This document shows, in pieces, positions 33,941 through 45,600 of a stretch of 64,000 bases of DNA (position 1 is the stretch's first letter; every line of letters begins with the position of its first letter). Source of the stretch: Anastatus disparis (taxonomy: Eukaryota > Arthropoda > Insecta > Hymenoptera > Eupelmidae); assembly GCA_017163975.1 (NCBI GenBank), contig JAFFSR010000004.1:9672001-9736000 (forward strand), written 5' to 3'. A program made the translations under genes and the position numbers. Under the pieces are notes generated by a model. The model made no database searches. It had not been told where the DNA came from and saw nothing but the letters and a program-made list of their open reading frames with translations.

Positions 33941-36006
33941 ATTTATCATTTATGTCGTTGATAAATTTATTTTATAAAGATTTTTATGTTATTCAATAAG
34001 TATTTTTAAAGCTCCCGCTTTTCAAAACAGTTACGTTTAGATAGTACAATAATAGATGGCGTATTTCTTGTAACCCGCAAGTGGTGAGATTGCACGTCAG
34101 TTAGTATATAAGAACGAACGAATTTATCCGCTGTATGTAGAAATGCGATGCGATGCGATGCATATCGATTATTAGCGAGCGATGTTAGATTTTATTTGTA
34201 AATATCAATAGTGTAGTGTAAAATATTTAAGAGAATGTTAAAAAATTTCACTCAAGAATTTGTATAATAATGATCATTGTTTATAGTATGAATTATGTGT
34301 TAATTAATATCTAAAAATTGGAACACTGTGAGCTGTGAGTTTCAATTAAATAAAAAAGTTTTTATCATCTTTAAAACTTATTTGTTTGACACAATAAAAA
34401 AAAACAGCTATTTTGACTTACTCTGCTATTAAATTAAAGTTAATTTTAAATTGAATCAATATTACGATATCCATCAAATTAACAGAACTTGTCTGTTAAA
34501 TGAATAGAATATTTCATCGTGGTATATTAACAGAAGGATTCAGTTGATACAATCATATTTTTTTCTTAGTGTGAAACTAAGTATATGAACACGGCGCCAG
34601 TCGCGTTAACGGGCGCGACTCCGTTGCAAAGCAAAAAAAAAAGGAAAAGAAGCACGACGCACAAGATAACGTACACGATTTTTTCTAGTACAACTCTTTT
34701 ACTCGTCAATCCTGATTTCGTCAATTTTTTTTTTCAGTATATTAAGTTTTATAATGTAAGATGAAGTTTTTTTATTTTTTGCTGTAATTGCTAGTTTTTG
34801 TAAAAAAACTAAATGCTTTTACAAGAAAATGAACGGGATATTTTTCAGTTAAAAAGAATATCAATTTGAATATTAGTACAATGAATGTATGTTTTTTAAG
34901 AAATTTTTTCAGCGCCAGAATTAAGGTCAACTTGATAAAATAAATTAAAAATAAATATATTTGTCTATTATCTGTATATATATAATTTTTCTATTATATT
35001 TATATTATCAAGAGACATAACAATCATTTTTGTTGGTCTGTGTATACATAAACTTTCATCCTGTTCAATTTTTTCCGGCTAATTTAAGAAGTTTAATATG
35101 TTTTTTACAAACATCGCAGACAATTAACTCCAAATTAACTTTTCTTTTCCGACTCGCTCGTTCGTAGTATCTTATATTTTAGAACGAAATTTGAGTAAAA
35201 TCTGCAGTCTTTAATGGAATTTTTTAACGTACACACTTGTTCGAAAAACTTCTTATTAGAAATTATAATTACTCCTCGGTGCTGATTAGTTTGCTAAAGT
35301 ATTTAACAATTATTTCTATTAACTTTGCAAGTAAAGAATTAATTTGCCAATTTAATAATGACAAAAAGTCAAGGTTCTGAATCATCGATTGTCATTTAAT
35401 TCGCAATATTTTTCTTACTTAAAATTACGTGTAAAGCCTCATTTTATTAGTATAACACTTAATTTTTTTAAAAGATAAGCAATATTTTTATGAATTTTTA
35501 AATATTACTTTAAAAAAATTATTGTTATGAACATAGTTTTTTAATAAGAGTTGATATAATATTCTTGTAAAAATTAAGATCTATTTTTTAAATAAAAGAA
35601 AATGTATTTGATAGGTGCAATATGTTGGGAAATTATGAAATATATATTGATTAAAATTATAATTGATTTTTATTGTTTTTTTAAAGAAATTCTTAAAAAT
35701 GTGTCAAAATAATTCATAGTTTTGGTCAAAACGAAGCGATAAACGAAAATAACTTTTTTTAAATCTACGATTTAGGTCTGACTTTATGATCCAGAACTTT
35801 GAATATACTTACTGAATGTTTTTCTGCCCATATACATCTAAATGGCAAAGAAGCATATTTTACCAGGTCTAACAAAATTTCTTAGCATAACGAAAATTTT
35901 GCATCTTGCTATTTAATAATTTAGTAACTGCAAGTTTATAATTAAAAACATAATGAATAAAAATTATAGTCTTTAATAAGTTATGTGACAGATTGAATTT
36001 TTTTAA
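33941..36006. other. AT-rich region, no gene seen
   Basis: Contains a GCGATGCGATGCGATGC run near 34145 and, at 34765-34850, a decayed relative of the TTAA foldback at 50443 (TATTTTTTGCTGTAATTGCT, TAGTTTTTGTAAAAAAACTA). No coding region is supported. Confidence 0.4.
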
Positions 36007-36792
36007 GAGCAGGCCGGATTCGCTGTCTGATTGGCATTTTTGTTATTTACTCAAGTATTAATCGGTGTATCTGCAAATTGAAGGTTAAGCGCAATAGATA
36101 TTATTATTACAAATATTTATGCACAAGAAAAAAAAATTCTATCGCTTTATTTTTGAGAAAAGTAAGGAACGCGAAAATATTATTAACATAATCTTTTACT
36201 TCGGCGTTCCTTACTTTTCTCAAAAACAAATCGGTAGATTTTTTTTTTCTTGTGCATAGATATTCATAATAATAATATCTATTGCGATCAACCTTTATTT
36301 TGAAGATACACCGATTAATACTTGAGTAAATAACAAACAACTCAATTGTTACTCGGTCGGTATCAGGTTCTACTCCGGCCTACCGTTAATAAAAAAGAGC
36401 AGGCCGGATTCGCTGTCCTTGTCTGATTGGCATTTTTGTTATTTACTCAAGTATTAATCGGTGTATCTGCAAATTGAAGGTTAAGCGCAATAGATATTAT
36501 TATTACAAATATTTATGCACAAGAAAAAAAAATTCTATCGCTTTATTTTTGAGAAAAGTAAGGAACGCGAAAATATTATTAACATAATCTTTTACTTCGG
36601 CGTTCCTTACTTTTCTCAAAAACAAATCGGTAGATTTTTTTTTCTTGTGCATAGATATTCATAATAATAATATCTATTGCGATCAACCTTTATTTTGAAG
36701 ATACACCGATTAATACTTGAGTAAATAACAAACAACTCAATTGTTACTCGGTCGGTATCAGGTTCTACTCCGGCCTACCGTTAATAAAAAAA
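36007..36792. repeat. Tandem dimer of a ~390-bp foldback element
   Basis: Unit 1 (36007-36396) and unit 2 (36397-36792) are almost identical. Unit 2 has six extra bases (CTTGTC) after CGGATTCGCTGTC. Each unit is itself a palindrome (GAGAAAAGTAAGGAACGCG / CGGCGTTCCTTACTTTTCTC). Their near identity implies a very recent duplication, or an assembly artefact. Confidence 0.92.
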
Positions 36793-37039
36793 AGAAAAAC
36801 CGCAAAATTAATTATTATCCCATAATGTAATTATAAAGGTTCAGAGTCGACTAACGGTGGATATTATTTTACCAATAGTGTATAATTTACCAATCACTAA
36901 ATTACAATATTCTTTGATGCAAGATTCTAATTTTTTAAAGAATTTTTTCAAACATTTAGTAAAATACGCAACATTGTTTTGATGCAAAGATTTGGAAAAA
37001 TATACTCAAGATGAGATTGGATTTACTATCCTTGTTTAG

Positions 37040-37345
37040 TTGAGTTTTTCGGATTATATTTAAATATTAATTGTTGTAATTAGAAATTAGGAGTAAAGCA
37101 CAAAAGATATAATTATTGGAAATATTTTGTCACACAAAAAAATATATTATTATATTATTACACAGTTTTTGAAAACAGTACGTAACAAAGAGTTTATTTG
37201 AATAATCTTATTATATTGTTCATTTTCCTCAATAACAAAATGCAATAATAAAATTTTTTTTATTCTACAAAGATTTAATAATTATATCTTTTGTGCTCCT
37301 TACTCTGCAATTAAAACCATTAATAATTAAGTTAGAAACAAAAAA
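37040..37345. repeat. Old diverged copy of the 36007 foldback
   Basis: The same order of motifs in decayed form: AAAGCACAAAAGATATAATT, GAAAACAGTACGTAAC, then the mirrored AAGATTTAATAATTATATCT and TTTGTGCTCCTTACTC. Confidence 0.6.
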
Positions 37346-37593
37346 CTTAATTCGACAACGATGTAACTCTTAATATTCATTCAAACAACTTTAATCTTTA
37401 TTTTTTTTTTTGCAATGATGTATTTCAATTTGTGCAATGAAAATTAATTGGCACAAATTAGCAGATAAATTTCAGTCTCTTATTTCCAAAAAGTATTTAT
37501 TTTTTGGTTATTTAGAAAGTTTTTAAGACAAGTTTTCAGTAATTTCCATGTGGTTAATTAATTATATTTTATTAATTTTCATTAAATATCAGG

Positions 37594-37819
37594 ATGCAAC
37601 AGCAGTGTCTACAATGGCTTTTATTAGCATCAGTATTAATTGCATCCGAACAACAAAAAGATGTAAGTCGTAGTAGACATAGTCGTGGCCCAGATACTAG
37701 TAAATGGTTACCTTGGCAAACAACGGAAAAGCGAGTAGTTCATCATGAATCAACAAAACGTGAAAATATAATTCAAGTACCAAACTCAAAATTACGGAAT
37801 TCAAATAGAGATCACAGAC
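37594..37819 (+). CDS. CUB gene, coding exon 1 (signal peptide, basic linker)
   Basis: The ATG follows an acceptor-like TTTTCATTAAATATCAG/G, so a 5' UTR exon probably exists upstream. The exon ends at CACAGAC/GTAAGT with one base of the next codon. It encodes MQQQCLQWLLLASVLIA, then a Ser/Arg/Lys-rich segment. Confidence 0.85.
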
Positions 37820-39635
37820 GTAAGTCTATTTTAGTAGCAAAATAGAACAACTATTCAGTTAATTTTTCAGACATAAATTGATTATAAAAAGAAATTTATT
37901 TTTGTAATAGGGTATCTGATTTTTACGTAGTTGCCGACATTGCAGTTTTCCAAATTTTTAATTTTTATTCAAAAATTTTTCGAAATATCTCTATATTAGG
38001 CTTTTTATTCTTAAAAATGGAAGGCTGTAACAGAGATATTTTTAAAACTTTTGAATTAGAAACAAAAATTTTGGAAAACTGTAATGTCGGTATTTTACAT
38101 TTCCTTGAAAAAAATAAAATAATAGAACTAAAATGAAACCTGACATATTTTAATAAATCATTTCAGGCCAATAAACTCTGGATATTTAGGATATTAATGA
38201 TATTTCAATTAAAATATTATTAACTCTGGTATAAAAATGACCATATTTTGAGTAAAATTCTGGTCAACGATAAGTTAAAATAACATTAAAAATTATGTTC
38301 AAAGAATTTCCAGAATTTATAGATGAGTCTGACTTTAATTTTCATTAACTGGAAATTCCGTCGAAATGGTCAATTTTCTACCGGGGAATCAACATCAATT
38401 ATTACTTTGACGTTTGATTAATATGTCATTTCGATGGAAATGGACCTATTAACATTCATTATTTATATAAAGTTCAATATTTTTAATCGTACATTATAAA
38501 TTTTCTCTAGTGCTGTCATTATTTACGCTAGTGCGTTTTGAAAACAATGTGTGCATAGGCATATCGGGTGAAAATGGCACCTGCATATCGCCAACTGAAT
38601 GCGCTCAACGTGGTGGCCTGTCAAGTGGACTTTGTGCTAATGGTTATGGCGTTTGTTGCATAGGTGAGTTTATTAAGTTAATAATTAGCATAATCCATAA
38701 AAAATATAACTTTTAATCAGTCGATGAATTCTTGTTTATTTTTTTCTATTTAGTTCACGAAACAGGTTATAAACTTTGATGAAAACTTGATAAATGGTTT
38801 TCTTTCTAATAAAAATGAAAACCTTAATTTTTTGTAATAATGCTCCGCATTCAACACTGCCCTCCGCAAAAGGTTTTGGATATTTTGCTGATTTTATTTT
38901 ATTTTTTTTTTAAAGTTAATGAAAATATTGTCCTCTATATGTTAACCTTTTTTATATGGTGATATCGAGGGAGCCTAACCCTATTCCCGTTTAATTACAT
39001 CAGGCTAGACTGTCTGACACACCATACCGAAAACTTTGACTACCGATGGATGGTCAGCCACTTTTTGTGACCAACAATCAATCGATACCCAATGAGGTCG
39101 GATTTTTTTAAGAGTCACGATATAAATGGCACATACACTAATTTTCTTTCGAAAAACAGTCAGAGGTATCTGGCCAGAATTCGAACCCATGCCCACCAAG
39201 TTGAAGACAAGAAATCTATCTGTTACACCACCGCTCTCTCACACGGTCATAGTATTAGTTTATATATCTATTTTTTTACCTTTTTACTCTATTTTAATAG
39301 TGCCATATATTCTTAAAAAGAGAATAACATCAGCAAAGTTATTTTCAATTATGAACTTTTGCGAATAAAAGTATTTTCTACTTTATAAAGTGGAAATCAT
39401 TAAAAAACATTTCTGTACTACTTCACTGTAGTCAATACTACTCTTGACAAAAGGTTTTATTAACTAAGAAAGAATGTTTTATTATATTTTGAATGATATT
39501 ACTTTTTTTTTAAATTCATTTTGCTTTCTCATAGAGAAAGCATTGTATCGGTAAAAAAAATTTTTTTCTATTTTTTCATTAATTTGTACATATTTAGACT
39601 CAGGGAGTCGAAAAAAGTGGTTTCCAGAAAATGTC

Positions 39636-39694
<59 letters not shown>

Positions 39695-42600
39695 ATTCAG
39701 TACGCCAATAAGATCTCGAGAACTACTCGATGGATTAGCTTCAAATTTTGCATGCAATTTATTTTTTTGTCTAACTGGGGGGGAAGCTATTGAAAATTGA
39801 TCTTCTTAGCTCAGTTTTTTTAGAGGTATTTTAAGAATTTTAAAAAAATTTTGATTTTTCATATTTTTGATATTTTACGTAAACTACTCGAAGAATTTTC
39901 TTGAAAATTTGTATGAACATTATTTGCGACTGCCAAAAGAAAAAAAACTTTTACCAACTGATTTTCTCGGCGCACTTTTAATTTTAGAGCATTTTGAAAA
40001 TTTTGAAAAAAATTTTTTTTTTCATTTATTTTTTATTTTACGACAACCATTCGATAGATTTGCTTCTAAATTGGTATGCAAGTTATTTGCTATTGTCTAA
40101 AGAAATCAAGCTTTGGAACACTTATTTTCTTAGCGTAGTTTTAATTTTAGAGCATTTTGAAAATTTTGGAAAAAATCTCTATTTTCATTTTTTTTCTATT
40201 ACACAAAAACCATTCGATAGATTTGCTCGAAAATTTTTATGGAAATCATTTGCAATGGCCTAAATAAAACAAGCTTTGAAAAACCTATTTTCTCAGTGCA
40301 GTTTTAATTTTAGAGCATTTTGAAAATTTTGAATAAAATTTTTCTAATTTTTTTTATATTTTACGTAAACTACTCGATGAAGTAGCTTAAAATTATGTAT
40401 AGAAATTATTTACGATTGCCTAAATAAAATGAACTTTTGAAAACTGGTTTTCTTAGCGTAGTTGTAACGTTAAAGCGTTTTGAAAATTTTAAAACAATGT
40501 TTATTTTTCAATTATTTGGTATTTTTTGTAAACTATTATGAAAATGTTCCAAAATTTGTATGCAAGTTATTGGTTATAGTGCTAAGAAGACAAGCTTGGG
40601 ATAATTAATTTTATAAACGCATTTTTAATTTTAGAGCATCATAAAATCACATTATGCAAATGGCAAAATTAAGAAAGAGTAAAATTCATATAGTTTTCGT
40701 AGGTATTAAGACAGCCTTCAATACAGAGGATAGGGACATTTATATTAAAATCGTATTTAAAAAAATTAAATCAAATTACTCTAACTCAATGTGCTCTATG
40801 AGAAAGCATTGCGCCAAAGCACTTGGCAGCGTTTTATACATTTATTTATGTATAAACTGACTAGGAGGGTGTCACATCTCCGGATCACAGATTTTGCTCA
40901 AACTTTGGGATAAGTTTTCAGATGACAAAATATGGAAAAAGCTAAAGTTATAGTCACAATCGTTCAATATTTCCCTAGATAGAGGCAATTAAAGGAAAGC
41001 ACTAAAAAAGTTACTAGATTTTCAAACACTTATAGCTCGGGATGTCGTAGTTGTTGGAATCGAGTTTTGCTTTTTTTATCTTACTGATATCTTTTTAAAT
41101 TCACTATTTGGGCAAATATAATGACTTGTCCGCGCTAAAACTATATTAATACAATAATTTTTGTTAAATTAAAAATTCAATTTAGCTTCATATTTTTTTA
41201 TGAACTTTGAATGAAAATTAGATATCAAGCTCGATAAACCTGACCTCAAAATAGTATATATCGAAAGTTTGTTTATAACTTTTTATGTATATTATTTTGA
41301 TAAATTTCTTGACTTGTCCGCGCTAAGGATTAATCTTACGAATTTTCTTACTGAAGTGAAAGAATTTGATTTGACGCACTGTTTACTCATGAACTTTGAA
41401 TAAAAATATTATTAGGAGGAGCAGAACTACGATATCCTCTTAAGCATCGATAGCTAGAAGCTTGAAACTCTTTTTAAATTAAAGCTGAGATCGAATCCTT
41501 TCAAAAAAGTAGTTATAGCATATCAAAATATTATTTTTTCCCAAATTTATAGCGTAATAAAGATTGCACTTAATTTCAGCTTTGATTATTAATTAATGTT
41601 TTAAAAAGAAAATTCAGGCACAATCTTTATTACTCTATAACTTTTGGAAAAAATAATATTTTGAAATGCTATAACTACTTTTTCAAAAGGATTTGATCTC
41701 AGCTTTAATTTAAAAAGAATTTCAAGCTTTTAGCTATCGATGCTTAAGAGCTATAAGTGTTTGAAAATCTAGTAGCTTTTTTAGTGCTTTCCTTTAATTG
41801 CCTATATCTAGGGAAATATTGAGCGTTTGTGACTATAACTTTAGCTTTTTCCATATTTTGTCATCTGAAAACATATCCCAAACTTTGAGCAAAATCCGTG
41901 ATCCGGAGATGTGACACTCTCCTAGTGAGTAAGATTGATCGTACTAATTAAATTTGAAAAAATTTATATTTTTTATAAAAATTAAAATAGATTACTTTCA
42001 TGGATATTTTTTTTAATTTAAGGAGATGCAAAATGGAGACTACACTTTTACAAACAAATATTAACTAGCTTTCCATTTTATTGAAAAATGTTTGGAAAAG
42101 AAATGCATTAGTTTTTAGTATACACCATGAAGATTATTCCGTTAAATTTTCAAATAAATTCATTTATTAGTTATTCCGAATTTTGGATATTATTTGCAAA
42201 TTTAACTAAATAATCATCATTGTACATACTACAAGCTAATGCATTTCTTTTCTGGAAATTCAGCAATAAAATAGAAAGACAGTTAATATTTATGAGTACA
42301 TCAGGTGTAGTGTCCGAACTCTTTAAATTAATGAAGCTGTTTAAAATCATAAAATCATTCTTGGCTAATTGCCAGTGTTATGTACGGAGCATTATTGCAT
42401 AGATATAGTCTATTTGGGAAAATTGACTTATCAATAACTCTGTTTAGAAAGCGTAGTTCTATTCGCACAATAGCCATTCACCAAGTTTCATCAAAATCCA
42501 TAATCTGGAGGGTTGAGTATCTCCTTTTGACTATTAAAATGGAAACGTTGTATAAAATCAAAAATATTCGCATTTTACTAAGAGAGATTGTCAAAATTTT

Positions 42601-45600
42601 TGTCATCATGAATAGATCGACCATAATAATATTTAGAGGATAAATTTAATATTGATAAACGAATAACGGACAACTTATAAAAATTCCAAATTCTGAAAAA
42701 TAGTATATTAGAGGCTGACGCCTCGCAAAGCAAAACATGCGCATATGATGAGCGTATACAATTTTCTTTCATGCCCAGCCGGAACTTCGCCATCCCAAAA
42801 AGATAAAAATTCATTTTTAAGTAAAAAAATACATTGAAAACGACTCCGAGTGAAAAGTCATTTGATGCTCTGATTTGTTGTAGCGTGCATGCGCAAGCAA
42901 CTATTATACGTTGACAGCATGAAAGAGAGAGAGAGAGAGCGAGAGAGAGAATCGCAAATAAGGGCTATTACACGCTAGAAAAAGAACAGATATATATGAG
43001 AAACAGCGAGTTGTTGCTAGGAACAACGCGCTTATTTCTCATATATATAGATATAGAAGCAATGTATTTCTTATATCTGTTCCCTGTTCTTTTTTAGCGT
43101 GTAATGGTCCTAAAAGTCCTATAGCGGTTAACATAGGATAAATAATTCGTTTTATTTAATAATTGGGATGTTGCATGAAATTTTTTTTTTAAATCCATTA
43201 CATCCGTTATTAAGAAAATAAAAAAATAAAGGAAATGTATTCTTTCTTTTTTCATGAAAATGAAAACTTGAAAAGATAGAGGCAGTTGAAATTGGTGTGA
43301 CGTCACGATTGTCATTTTGCCAATAGCAATCGTGACGTCATTTATCATAGCGCTATATCTATATATATTAAAATTGTAATAACTTATATCGGCTGTAACT
43401 TTTGCAATTCATCATATTTTGAAAAACAAAAAAATACGGGTCTTTTATTTTTTTGTATTTTATCGGACGGATATAATACATTTTCTCACCCTGGTAGAAT
43501 TGTTGCTGGGATTACAACTGAATTTCGCCTAGAATTTTTCAATATCGGTAGAATCTAATTTATGAATCTGACTAGAAATACTATGAATGGCAACACAACA
43601 TAGAGAATAACACATGCATTTGTGCGTGATCATAAGTATAAATAGTAGATTTTCTTACAAGGAGATAAAATGAAACTTCCGCACGTACGTGTTATGACGA
43701 TCGTAAACACGTACGTGCGGGCGTTTCATTTAATCTCCGTGTAAGAAATATTGCTTTTCTCTATCCCTAGGCGAAACCACGTGAATATAATTGTTATATA
43801 AATTAACAATTATGTTTGCTTTTTTTGTTTTAGCGCGTGCATGTGTTGTTCTTTGCTGCCGCCCAGCATTTGTCACGCGAGTGAAACGAGCGTCGACAAG
43901 GCTGGCGGCGGCAGCAAAGAAAAACACATGCACAAGCCTAAATCACGAGAGAAAGAAAGACACATGAAAAACACGCGCACAAGAATCCTTTTTTATGAAC
44001 GAGAAAGAGAGAGAGAGAAACACATAAAACCACGCACACAAGCCTCTTTTATTTTTTTATTTGAGTTAAAATGAAAAAAAAGAGTTTGTACATTTTTTAT
44101 AACGCGATTATAACGGGACACTATGATATTATTCTGCCGTCCAAAGTAAGAAAACCTTAACTCCAATGGGATTCCAATGTAGTTAACCACTTTTACACTT
44201 TGGACGGCAGTATTTATGATATAAGATTTTAAAGTTTAGAATCATATTTTATTAGAATACAATTCGTTTTAATTTATAAGCGCAACGTATATATCGTCTG
44301 TCTTTTTTTTTGTCATGAGAGGGACAAAGACAGAATACAATCATAAACACGAGCCTACGGCTTTTAGCAACAGTTTTGGTTAGGTCGAGTCTATGTTTCT
44401 CTTCGAGAGATATTTTAACGTGAGGCACGGAAGGCGCCGACAGGAGGCGTGTTAGTCGTTTCAACTGTAGCTAAAAGTGCTACTTCTTCTAGTGTAAAGG
44501 CTCGGCGAAACCTCGTGGTTTCGCCTAAGGGATAGAGAAAAAATTTCTTCTTTATTTTTTAAAACTATTATATTCGTTTAACAAATTTTATTTTCTCTTT
44601 TAATTTGTTCAATTCTATATGTTTCACAATGTTTCTTGTTAATCCATGATACATTTTGAGGTTAACATAAGAAAGCGGCGTTCGGATGAAAGTGACAGCG
44701 TTAGGGAGGGAAATTCAAAAATGTTTTTAAAAAAAATAGTTTTTACAATTTTATAATTAATAAATAATTCTAAAAAACCAAGTTACTATAGCAAAATTAA
44801 TTTTGATATAGTAACTTTGTTTTTAGAATTTATTTTTAATTATCAAATTGTAAAAACTATTTTTTTTAATACTTTTTTTAAAAACATTTTTGAATTTCCC
44901 TCCTTAACGCTGTCACTTTCGGCATCGCTAATTAGTTATATACATGCATTCTCACTGGGGTTTCAACCAGAACTTGTATGAATTACCGAATTAATTCTAT
45001 CTAACGAATCTAGTTATTTTCTCTATTACAAGCTAGAAAATATCGACAAGTAAAACGTGTAAAGAAACAAAAAAAGAACATGAATATTAAAGTATTTTAT
45101 TGTATTTTTATTTCTAAAGTGTCTAAAAGCGTGTTGTAAGTGTGAAAAAAATATCGTGAGTTAAAAAAAATTGTGTGTGCATGAAAGAAATGTGAAAAAA
45201 ACGAGCATATGTATCCTATAGCTGATAGCATAGAATATTCAGTAAATATTCAAATGATAATTCATATAAAAAAGAACGTGTGTAATTATCATGTGTGTGT
45301 ATTTCATAATTTTTTCACACTTAGGGCAAAAGATGAGCTTTTCGTAGCCTATTTTTAGGTACGAAAATAACTGTTTATTACTCTGAGGGAGGAAAATAAT
45401 TTTTGAGTACTGTAACATGGCAGATTGGCCATATTACTTATATGTATATTTGTGGCGCATATAGCCGACAGAAGGGAGCATCTAACTTCGGGCAAGACAG
45501 AAAGCAGACCACGCGAGTCAAATAGTTAAAAGCATAACCCAAAATCGTTGGCACACACGTCCGAATTTATAAAGCACGTACAATGTGCACTGATATAGCT

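Larger units (their letters stand above)
31974..34576. mobile_element. Host element with CACTGAGAAAAAAA ends and ~172-bp tandem repeats
   Basis: The left end CACTGAGAAAAAAATTTCAT, followed by CAACTGAA, mirrors the right end ATTCAGTTGATACAATCATA, TTTTTTTCTTAGTGTG. From about 32103 a ~172-bp unit starting AACAGC.CGG.TGTTGATATA is repeated about 2.4 times, until a foldback interrupts it at 32514. The 33074-33940 element is also nested here. Confidence 0.6.
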
